Positions 1 to 5,347 of a stretch of 5,803 nt of DNA are shown here, piece by piece. The number at the start of each line of letters is the position of its first letter. The stretch's first letter is position 1. Below the pieces are notes generated by a model. The model saw only the letters and a list, made by a program, of their open reading frames with translations. It had not been told where the DNA came from and ran no database searches. A program made the position numbers and the translations under genes. Source of the DNA: Planctomycetes bacterium GWF2_50_10 (GTDB lineage: Bacteria; Planctomycetota; Phycisphaerae; Sedimentisphaerales; GWF2-50-10); assembly GCA_001824635.1 (NCBI GenBank), contig MHYB01000056.1, positions 1 through 5,803 of the forward strand. Reading direction: 5' to 3'.

Positions 1-844
1 TGGGCAGATCGATCAGAGCTTGTTTGCACTGGATTGACGCTGAGGTTTGAAACTGTATTGTCGGCAGGACTTTTTCGACCGCCTTGCCCAATATTTCACC
101 GAGACGTTGTGCTTCGGAAAACGTATTTGCTTTGGTGACATACCGCGGGCTTTGATTGCCCGCAGGGCCCATGTGGTGCAGTACAGCACATTTTGTGCCA
201 AGGCAGTATTTTTGCAGATACATACGCGAATACGCCGGGAAATCGCCGCTGACAAGTTTTGAATCTTCATGCAACACGGTCGGGTGCATCGAACATACGA
301 GCATACACGCTATTAATTCGTTGCCGGCGGCATTTTGTATCAGCAGCACCGGTACATTCATGTCGGCGGGGCCATCAGGACTGCGACGATTGGTGCCAAC
401 GCCTGTACTGTCGGCAATTGCAAGGCCGACGCGGGCGGGCTGCGCATTCTTATGCGCCATAACGGCCGCCTCGACGATCCGGTCCTCCATGAATCGGACG
501 TATTTCTGGTCGGCCTTTGGCACGATGGGATCGGCCTCATTGCTGATGTAATTCACCGTGATAGGCCCAGAATGAGTATGCGTTGCGCTTATCATGATAT
601 GGCCGGCGAGAATGCCGGTTTGTGCAGTGATACGTTCACGAATGCGCTGTGCACCTTTTTTGCCGACAAAAATAATATCATTCGCAATAATCATCGCTGC
701 CGTCCGGCCGTCATTAAGATAAAGCGCCGAACTCAGCAGCGGATCATTGATTCCGGTGCTGTACCGCTCGACATGCGGATATCCAAAAAGAAACTGCGAG
801 TCCTTTGGGGTGATATCAACTTGTGCTGAACCAGCGTTGAGCAT
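1..844 (-). CDS. Neutral/alkaline ceramidase-family hydrolase, N-terminal part (runs off left edge)
   Basis: This open frame starts at ATG 842-844 and stays open for 281 codons to the window edge, so the C-terminal part is missing. It matches the N-terminal domain of neutral ceramidases, zinc-dependent amidases that cleave the N-acyl bond of ceramide. Visible motifs are an opening GSAQVDITP (residues 5-13), ISATHTHSGP (85-94) with the zinc-site H89 and H91, a second metal-site histidine in SMHPT (H187), SGDFP (199-203), and GPAGNQSP (226-233). The last corresponds to the family amidase box GDVSPN, with S232 at the serine position. The family's remaining Glu and Tyr metal ligands would lie beyond the edge. 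The protein begins directly at the domain with no signal peptide, so it is probably cytoplasmic, unlike secreted ceramidases. It is the third gene of the minus-strand arm, behind nagA and the NagB-like gene. A true ceramide substrate is doubtful in this setting; an N-acyl or N-acetyl amino sugar is an alternative. Family membership is firm, substrate unknown. Confidence 0.82.
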   Translation of the reverse strand, partial: MLNAGSAQVDITPKDSQFLFGYPHVERYSTGINDPLLSSALYLNDGRTAAMIIANDIIFVGKKGAQRIRERITAQTGILAGHIMISATHTHSGPITVNYISNEADPIVPKADQKYVRFMEDRIVEAAVMAHKNAQPARVGLAIADSTGVGTNRRSPDGPADMNVPVLLIQNAAGNELIACMLVCSMHPTVLHEDSKLVSGDFPAYSRMYLQKYCLGTKCAVLHHMGPAGNQSPRYVTKANTFSEAQRLGEILGKAVEKVLPTIQFQTSASIQCKQALIDLP

Positions 845-851
845 ATCAAAA

Positions 852-858
852 TCTCCTA
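852..858 (-). promoter_or_regulatory. Ribosome binding site of the ceramidase-like gene
   Basis: On the minus strand the sequence TAGGAGA lies seven bases before ATG 842-844. It is a good Shine-Dalgarno match and fixes the start of the ceramidase-like gene at a point where the protein has no room for a signal peptide. Confidence 0.7.
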
Positions 859-880
859 CTGTATAATATGTTTTTGTAGT

Positions 881-929
881 CACAGTTAAAATGATCGTGC
901 ATTCTGATTATCAAATATCTTTAACTGTG
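881..929. repeat. Perfect 10-base inverted repeat upstream of the ceramidase-like gene
   Basis: CACAGTTAAA at 881-890 is the exact reverse complement of TTTAACTGTG at 920-929, with 29 bases between the arms. It fills most of the 96-base gap between the NagB-like stop and the ceramidase-like start. No T-run follows on the minus strand, so it is not a standard intrinsic terminator. The GTTA/TAAC cores of the arms match those of the inverted repeat at 3121-3150, so it may be a second operator for the DeoR repressor. Alternatively it is an RNA hairpin in the nag transcript that affects processing or stability. The repeat is certain, its role is not. Confidence 0.6.
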
Positions 930-940
930 CACTTTACCTC

Positions 941-1873
941 TTAATATCCTTTATCCCAATCGACTGCTATCGGCGCGGCTATCGCTTCGGAAACCCACGC
1001 CTCCGATGGCTTTAGCTGGATAATCGAATCGGGTACAAGCGGCGTAACTGGGCCAAACAGCGCAATTCTGGTGATCAGCCTTTGCCATGATGATGTTGTG
1101 CCTGCAATGGTTATAGCGTAGCAGCCTATGCGGTGCTTGGCTCCAAGCGACTGCGCGGGCCCGATGGTCGCTGCCTTTGGGGGAACGGCGGCAATATCCC
1201 CGGATGCTCCGAAACTGCCATGGAGCGAATTTTGGGCCAGGGTAAATGGACTCAGCGTAACTATGCTTGGTCCCATTTTTATGAATTCATCGAGGTCTTT
1301 GGGCACTTCGGGGGCATCGGGTTCAACGAAGGCAAGGTGGCCTGTCCAGCCGGGGCCCTGGTAGCAGATATCTGCGCCGCCCAGGTCGGCGATCATTTTT
1401 CCGTAGTCCTTGAAGTTTTCATTTGTCAGGCCCTGCATCTGTTTTTCAGGTGGCCTGAGTGCGGGATCGAGCTCGTTGTAAAAATAATGTTTCAGCGCGC
1501 GGGTGAATCCGAATTCCCAGTCAGCAGGTGCGATCACGCCATCTTCGTTAGCGTACTCGTCCATGTTAAATGTATGGAGGTTTTTGCAATTGATCCTGCT
1601 GCGGTTAATCATATAAGCCACTTGCTTGTAAAGCGGCCAAGGCTGAGGGAGTATCATAACCAGCTTGCGGCCGGCTTCCATGGCTTCTTTTATGCGGAAG
1701 AAAATATCCATCATGTACATGAAGCCAAGTTCACTTTCCTTCATGACCTTTACGGTGAGATTTTTATTTGGATGATTGAGGAAATCTTCGCGTTTGATCT
1801 TGCGGCACATCTCCAGCACTTTTTCGTCCCTGAACGGAACATGATGAGATGGACTGTACTTAAAATTTGACAT
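941..1873 (-). CDS. Divergent NagB-like glucosamine-6-phosphate deaminase/isomerase family protein
   Basis: The gene encodes 310 residues, somewhat longer than typical NagB (about 266). It belongs to the NagB/RpiA-fold sugar-phosphate isomerases; canonical NagB converts glucosamine-6-phosphate to fructose-6-phosphate and ammonia in the cytoplasm. The clearest match is FNMDEY (residues 102-107), which carries the proton-abstracting acid (D105, equal to D72 in E. coli NagB). The second is GPGWTGHLAFVEP (173-185), aligned with GVGNDGHIAFNEP: H179 and E184 match catalytic H143 and E148, but catalytic D141 is replaced by T177. The N-terminal phosphate-loop region, LPTGGTP in E. coli, reads LPQPWP (75-80) here, and the SRFF segment with phosphate-binding R172 becomes SLHG (216-219). 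VPPKAATIGPAQ (230-241) corresponds to VPKYALTVGVGT. It starts nine bases after the nagA stop, so both are likely co-translated. The fold assignment is good; glucosamine-6-phosphate deaminase activity should not be assumed, and a different or non-phosphorylated amino sugar is possible. Confidence 0.82.
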   Translation of the reverse strand: MSNFKYSPSHHVPFRDEKVLEMCRKIKREDFLNHPNKNLTVKVMKESELGFMYMMDIFFRIKEAMEAGRKLVMILPQPWPLYKQVAYMINRSRINCKNLHTFNMDEYANEDGVIAPADWEFGFTRALKHYFYNELDPALRPPEKQMQGLTNENFKDYGKMIADLGGADICYQGPGWTGHLAFVEPDAPEVPKDLDEFIKMGPSIVTLSPFTLAQNSLHGSFGASGDIAAVPPKAATIGPAQSLGAKHRIGCYAITIAGTTSSWQRLITRIALFGPVTPLVPDSIIQLKPSEAWVSEAIAAPIAVDWDKGY

Positions 1874-1877
1874 ATTT

Positions 1878-1884
1878 CTCCTTT
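1878..1884 (-). promoter_or_regulatory. Ribosome binding site of the NagB-like gene, overlapping the nagA stop
   Basis: On the minus strand AAAGGAG precedes ATG 1871-1873 by only four bases. Its first two bases belong to the TAA stop of nagA (1883-1885). Ribosomes ending nagA therefore stop on top of this site, which points to translational coupling of the two genes. The close spacing is slightly short but the Shine-Dalgarno match is strong, and it supports this start codon. Confidence 0.75.
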
Positions 1885-3055
1885 ACACTTTCTTATAAAC
1901 AGATTTGCCGCCGACAAACGTTTCCTGGACGTCCAGTTGTTTATTCAGCAATATAAAATCGGCGTCATAGCCAACTTTGATTTGTCCTGTATGATCAAGT
2001 CCCAGCACGGCGGCAGGGTTTGCAGAAGCCATTCTTATGGCAAGCGGAATTGAAACATTCAACATGCTTGTTGCGTTTTTGACCGCGCGATCCATTGTCA
2101 GGCCTGAGCCGGCAAGACTGCCGGGATATTTCGTATTCTCGGTCATCCTTGCAGGGGCACCGGGATACTTGAATTCAATTTCGCTTCCAAGGGCTTTATA
2201 TCTGCCTGGCGGCAGGCCGGCGCCTTTATTTGCATCGGTGATGAGACATACGCCGCCCGGACCTTTGCAGGCGAGGGCCATTTGCACAGCAACGGGATCG
2301 ACATGTTCGCCGTCAAGTATGAAATCGACAGTGGTCTCATGCTGGGCCAATATAGCCTCGACGGTTCCGCATGGCCTTACGCCGCCATCCCTTTCATTTG
2401 GGCACGGGAACACATCGTAGAAGTGGGTTGCGTGGCGAGCTCCGTGAGCAATAGCGGCCTGGGTCTGCTCAACAGTTGCGGCTGTGTGAGTTATGAAAAC
2501 AGGGGTGGAATTGGCGGCCATAGTATCGATAAGGGCTGTAATGCCTTCAAATTCAGGTGAAATGGAAAATATCGCTTTATATGGTTTGGCGGCATCAATC
2601 AATGCGCTTACGCGCTGGGCATCAGCATTGCCCAGGGCATCGGGTGGGAGGGCGCCGGTTTTCGACAGGAAGGGGCCTTCGAGATGGAAGCCCAATATTC
2701 GGGTACCTGCTGATTTGGTTTTGGAAAGCTGCTTTAAGAAAGCTGAATCCTTGCCTTTGGGCAGGGGGCATACGGTGGGCAAAAAGCCTGTTACACCATA
2801 TTGGGGTAAAATGCGGCAAATCGTTTCAAGATCGTCGGGGCCGTCATCTATTATGTTGTTGTGCATGCCATGGATGTGGAGGTCTCTAAATCCGGGGGCA
2901 AGGAGAAGGCCGGTGCCATCAATGGTCTCATCGGCCGCGTGTTCCAATGTGGCGTCAATAGATCGGATTTTGCCATTCTCCACCAGGATGGATGAAGCAG
3001 CGGCTATTTTGTCGATTAAAACGACATCTACATTCTTTATGAGCAACGAAGCCAT
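1883..3055 (-). CDS. nagA: N-acetylglucosamine-6-phosphate deacetylase (NagA family)
   Basis: The 390-residue length is typical of NagA, a cytoplasmic amidohydrolase that removes acetate from N-acetylglucosamine-6-phosphate before NagB acts. A small N-terminal beta domain leads into APGFRDLHIHG (53-63), whose HxH (H60, H62) resembles the binuclear Bacillus type rather than the mononuclear E. coli type. Next come HLEGP (E126 metal ligand), THTAAT (H190), ATHFYDVF (H211), DGEHVD (248-253), ITDAN (D274, the catalytic acid/base) and LAGSGLTM near residue 317. NPAAVLG and GYDADF close the C-terminal beta domain. In the substrate loop the usual THLFNAM or THLYNAM is THFYDVF, so the Asn-Ala that contacts substrate in E. 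coli NagA is Asp-Val (D214, V215). The start is supported by AGGAT seven bases upstream. It is the first gene of the minus-strand arm and faces the DeoR regulator across a 116-base control region. Family assignment is strong; the exact N-acetyl amino sugar is less certain. Confidence 0.88.
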   Translation of the reverse strand: MASLLIKNVDVVLIDKIAAASSILVENGKIRSIDATLEHAADETIDGTGLLLAPGFRDLHIHGMHNNIIDDGPDDLETICRILPQYGVTGFLPTVCPLPKGKDSAFLKQLSKTKSAGTRILGFHLEGPFLSKTGALPPDALGNADAQRVSALIDAAKPYKAIFSISPEFEGITALIDTMAANSTPVFITHTAATVEQTQAAIAHGARHATHFYDVFPCPNERDGGVRPCGTVEAILAQHETTVDFILDGEHVDPVAVQMALACKGPGGVCLITDANKGAGLPPGRYKALGSEIEFKYPGAPARMTENTKYPGSLAGSGLTMDRAVKNATSMLNVSIPLAIRMASANPAAVLGLDHTGQIKVGYDADFILLNKQLDVQETFVGGKSVYKKV

Positions 3056-3062
3056 ACGTCTT

Positions 3063-3067
3063 ATCCT
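3063..3067 (-). promoter_or_regulatory. Ribosome binding site of nagA
   Basis: AGGAT on the minus strand lies seven bases upstream of ATG 3053-3055. It is a partial Shine-Dalgarno match at normal spacing and supports the chosen start. Confidence 0.5.
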
Positions 3068-3104
3068 AATTCACATTTTCTAATGCGGATAGCAAAAAAT
3101 TTGC

Positions 3105-3132
3105 TTGCAGTAATGTTAGAATATGTTATATT
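3105..3132 (+). promoter_or_regulatory. Candidate sigma-70 promoter for the DeoR-aminotransferase-oxidoreductase arm
   Basis: A weak -35 (TTGCAG, 3105-3110) is separated by 16 bases from a good -10 (TATATT, 3127-3132, five of six consensus bases). Transcription would begin near 3139, leaving about 33 bases before the regulator ATG. The -10 lies on the left arm of the inverted repeat at 3121-3150, which fits autorepression. The -35 match is modest, so this is a best guess by eye. Confidence 0.4.
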
Positions 3133-3150
3133 TGTCTATGTATAACATAT
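3121..3150. promoter_or_regulatory. Probable operator: perfect 10-base inverted repeat with 10-base spacer
   Basis: ATATGTTATA (3121-3130) and TATAACATAT (3141-3150) are exact reverse complements. The repeat lies between the divergent nagA and deoR-type genes and overlaps the -10 elements of candidate promoters for both directions. Such a dyad next to a DeoR-family gene is the expected layout for an autoregulated operator. A further TGTTA copy at 3114-3118 sits exactly ten bases, one helical turn, before the TGTTA of the left arm (3124-3128). An imperfect TCAACA lies at 3164-3169. The repeat is seen directly; binding by the neighbouring repressor is inferred. Confidence 0.65.
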
Positions 3151-3167
3151 GATGGTGTTCGAGTCAA
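3139..3167 (-). promoter_or_regulatory. Candidate sigma-70 promoter for nagA and downstream genes
   Basis: On the minus strand TTGACT (3167-3162, five of six consensus bases) is followed after an ideal 17-base spacer by TATACA (3144-3139, four of six). Transcription would begin near 3132, giving nagA a leader of about 75 bases. The -10 falls on the right arm of the inverted repeat at 3121-3150. The whole element overlaps the rightward promoter, so the two polymerases should exclude each other. This is the better of the two promoter calls. Confidence 0.5.
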
Positions 3168-3171
3168 CAGT

Positions 3172-3957
3172 ATGGCAAAGAAAAATTCAGTACCGGCCCA
3201 GGCCAGACAGACCACGATCCGTGAACTGCTTGCAAAGCAGGAATCGCTGAAGATATCTGAGCTTGCATGTCGGTTCAAGGTGACTGAAATGACGATCCAT
3301 CGCGATCTTGCCAAACTGGAACAGGCAAACGCGGTTCGTAAAACTCATGGCGGAGTTGTGGCGGCTGAGAGGATGATCTTTGAATTCGATTTTGCCGCAC
3401 GTCGCAAGGCCAATTTGAAAGCCAAGCAGGCGATAGCACGCGAGGCTATTAAACTAGTCCGGCCCGGTAGTCGCCTGATCCTTGATACGGGCACTACGAC
3501 GCTTGAGCTGGCATACCTACTCAAGGGGTACCAGAATATTACAGTAATAACGCCAAGCCTGGCGGTGGCTTCGGTGCTGCAATTCTCTGCCGGCGTGCAA
3601 ACGATACTGCTTGGAGGGAGTATATGTGAAGGCAGCCCCGATTTGACAGGTGCGATCACGGAGGCAACGCTTGATACGCTCGCTGCTGATATAGCATTTC
3701 AAGGAGCGGACGGCATCGGCGAAGATGGTATGCTTTATAACGCCGATACTCGCATAGCGCGGGTCGACCAAAAAATTCGTGGCCGGGCAAAGCATACTTA
3801 CATTCTGAGCGACAGTTCGAAGATAGGCAAGACGGCTCTTGCGGGCAGCGGATTCGTTAATGAAGTTGATTCATTGATAACTGACAGCAAAATCACCCAG
3901 GCTCAACTGGCTGGATTAAAAAAGATTGGTTCCAAAGTAATCATTTGTGAAATTTAA
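3172..3957 (+). CDS. DeoR/GlpR-family transcriptional repressor
   Basis: The 261-residue protein has the usual DeoR-family size and plan. The N-terminal winged helix-turn-helix spans about residues 13-65: ISELACRFKV (28-37), recognition helix TEMTIHRDL (38-46) and wing end RKTHGG (56-61). The effector domain of the isomerase-like DeoRC type shows DTGTTT (105-110), LLGGS (146-150), FQGADGI (176-182) and DSSKIGK (214-220). These motifs mark the sugar-phosphate sensing fold. The recognition helix has His (H43) where the family usually has Arg in TIRRDL. The ATG at 3172 has no convincing Shine-Dalgarno site, so expression may be kept low. It is first in the plus-strand arm and is divergent from nagA, so it most likely represses itself and both arms through the dyad at 3121-3150. 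The inducer is probably a phosphorylated amino sugar or related intermediate. Family is certain; effector and targets are inferred. Confidence 0.9.
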   Translation: MAKKNSVPAQARQTTIRELLAKQESLKISELACRFKVTEMTIHRDLAKLEQANAVRKTHGGVVAAERMIFEFDFAARRKANLKAKQAIAREAIKLVRPGSRLILDTGTTTLELAYLLKGYQNITVITPSLAVASVLQFSAGVQTILLGGSICEGSPDLTGAITEATLDTLAADIAFQGADGIGEDGMLYNADTRIARVDQKIRGRAKHTYILSDSSKIGKTALAGSGFVNEVDSLITDSKITQAQLAGLKKIGSKVIICEI

Positions 3958-3958
3958 C

Positions 3959-3963
3959 AGGAG
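3959..3963 (+). promoter_or_regulatory. Ribosome binding site deciding the aminotransferase start
   Basis: AGGAG lies seven bases before ATG 3971, ideal spacing. An in-frame ATG at 3947 would add eight residues, but it lies inside the end of the regulator gene and the AGGAG would then be within its coding sequence. The 3971 start is therefore preferred. Confidence 0.8.
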
Positions 3964-3970
3964 TATCAGT

Positions 3971-5347
3971 ATGGCTTCTAATAAGATCGTTTCTGCTCCC
4001 AAATGGGCGCATCTGGATTTAAACAGTGTTCCGGATATAAAAGTTGTGCCGCCGGGACCAAAATCGAACAGCCTGCATGCAAGGTGCACAAAATATTTTA
4101 AGGGCCTTAGCGAGCAGGTCAAACTATTTCCGGTTGTTTTCGATCATGGCAAAGGCTGTGAACTGGTTGATGTTGATGGCAACAGGTACATCGATTTTTC
4201 ATCCGGCATATATGTGACGACATTAGGGCATTGTCATCCGAAGGTTACCGAAGCTGTGCAGGCGATGGCTGGACGGATGATGAACTGCCATGATTTTACT
4301 ACCGAGATCAAAACCAGGCTTGTTGAAAAACTCGCCGAAATATTGCCGGGTGATCTTACCGGCTTTCAGTTTTATGATTCGGGTACTACGGCGGTTGAGG
4401 CGGGCCAGCGGGTGCTTCGTGCCGCGACTGGCAAAAATGAAATGATTTCATGTTTTTACGATTACCACGGTAAAACTTACGGCGGCGTTTCGCTAGGGCA
4501 TATCCGCTCAAGCGTTTACGGTGTCTGCAGGGCTCCGGGTATGTATATGGTGCCTCGCCCGAATACTTACAGGCCTTTATTTACAAAACCTGACGGTACG
4601 CCTGATTCAGATAAATACATAGAATTTTTTGATGAGTTTATTGATAAGGGCACTGTGGGCAATGTTGCGGGTTTTGTGCTTGAGCCGATACAGGGCTGGG
4701 GCGGTTCGATTATGCCTCCGGATGATTTCTTCCCGAAGCTTCGCAAGTATTGCGATCAAAAAGGCATATTGCTGATGATAGACGAAGTGCTTACAAGTTT
4801 CGGCAGAACGGGCAAATGGTTGTGCATGGAACATTGGGATGTTGTGCCGGATATCGTTACTATAGGTAAAGGGTTTGGAAATGGTTTCCCAGTCACTTGT
4901 GTAGCCGTAAGAGAAAAGTTCAAGGAATCTTTTGAATCGATTTCAGCATCGAGCAGCTATGGCGGAAATCCAATGGCATGTGCGGCGTCTCTGGCCTGTA
5001 TTGAAGCGATTGAAGAAGAAAACCTGCTTGAGCGGGCGACTCATCTTGGTGATCTTGCCATCAAGAGAATGGAAAAGATGAAAGCCGATCATCCTATAAT
5101 CGGTGATGTCCGCGCAAAGGGATGCCTGATGGGTATTGAACTCGTAAAGGGCAAGGCGACCAAAGAGCCTTTCAACGCGGCCGGAAAACTAGTATATCAA
5201 AAAGCCTTCCGCAAGGGGCTGGCGTGGATACCCGCGGGGCATATTCTCCGCATGAGCCCGCCGATCGTTATGGAAGATGAAGTTCTGCTCAAAGGCCTTG
5301 ATATTATTGATGAATCGATCGGTGAAGCCGAAAAGGAGCTGCTCTAA
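3971..5347 (+). CDS. Class III PLP-dependent aminotransferase
   Basis: This 458-residue enzyme has fold type I class III aminotransferase motifs in order: LVDVDGNRYIDF (65-76), GHCHP (86-90), the PLP-phosphate loop DSGTTAVEA (136-144), YHGKTYGG (165-172), LEPIQGWGG (237-245), MIDEV with D271, which pairs with the PLP ring nitrogen, and IGKGFGNGFP with K300, the Schiff-base lysine. The 29-residue D-to-K distance matches relatives such as GABA aminotransferase. SSYGGNP (328-334) is the inter-subunit phosphate segment, with Ser in place of the common Thr. R427 in HILRMSPP is placed like the carboxylate-binding Arg, so one partner is probably an alpha-amino acid or 2-oxo acid. The family loop NSGTEA reads DSGTTA, a small deviation. 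It lies 13 bases after the DeoR gene and abuts a sugar-type oxidoreductase, so an oxidised sugar or cyclitol could be its other substrate. Ornithine-, GABA- or glutamate-semialdehyde-type activity cannot be excluded. The family call is firm, the substrate unknown. Confidence 0.9.
   Translation: MASNKIVSAPKWAHLDLNSVPDIKVVPPGPKSNSLHARCTKYFKGLSEQVKLFPVVFDHGKGCELVDVDGNRYIDFSSGIYVTTLGHCHPKVTEAVQAMAGRMMNCHDFTTEIKTRLVEKLAEILPGDLTGFQFYDSGTTAVEAGQRVLRAATGKNEMISCFYDYHGKTYGGVSLGHIRSSVYGVCRAPGMYMVPRPNTYRPLFTKPDGTPDSDKYIEFFDEFIDKGTVGNVAGFVLEPIQGWGGSIMPPDDFFPKLRKYCDQKGILLMIDEVLTSFGRTGKWLCMEHWDVVPDIVTIGKGFGNGFPVTCVAVREKFKESFESISASSSYGGNPMACAASLACIEAIEEENLLERATHLGDLAIKRMEKMKADHPIIGDVRAKGCLMGIELVKGKATKEPFNAAGKLVYQKAFRKGLAWIPAGHILRMSPPIVMEDEVLLKGLDIIDESIGEAEKELL
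5333..5338 (+). promoter_or_regulatory. Ribosome binding site of the oxidoreductase, inside the aminotransferase gene
   Basis: AAGGAG lies within the last codons of the aminotransferase, nine bases before ATG 5348. The stop TAA (5345-5347) touches that ATG directly, so the two genes are almost certainly translated together. Confidence 0.75.

Noticed and set aside
335..829. Plus-strand open frame of 164 codons
   Set aside because: It is antisense to the ceramidase-like gene, whose minus-strand frame carries the conserved HTHSGP and amidase-box motifs.
862..867. Perfect TATAAT on the plus strand
   Set aside because: No -35-like sequence lies at suitable distance upstream, and it would drive transcription antisense into the NagB-like gene. 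It is probably chance in an AT-rich gap.
881..929. Inverted repeat as an intrinsic terminator of the nag transcript
   Set aside because: The stem is AT-rich, the loop is 29 bases long, and no T-run follows on the minus strand.
1133..1870. Long plus-strand open frame of 245 codons
   Set aside because: It lies wholly antisense to the NagB-like gene, has no recognisable domain, and arises from the codon pattern of the real gene.
2493..3083. Plus-strand open frame of 196 codons opposite nagA
   Set aside because: It is antisense to well-conserved NagA motifs and shows no family features of its own.
3092..3104. Small dyad GCAAA-AAA-TTTGC in the nagA leader
   Set aside because: Five-base arms in an A/T-rich stretch are easily expected by chance and it matches neither of the other dyads.
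3947..3970. Upstream ATG extending the aminotransferase by eight residues
   Set aside because: It overlaps the end of the DeoR gene and lacks a ribosome binding site, while ATG 3971 has an ideal AGGAG.
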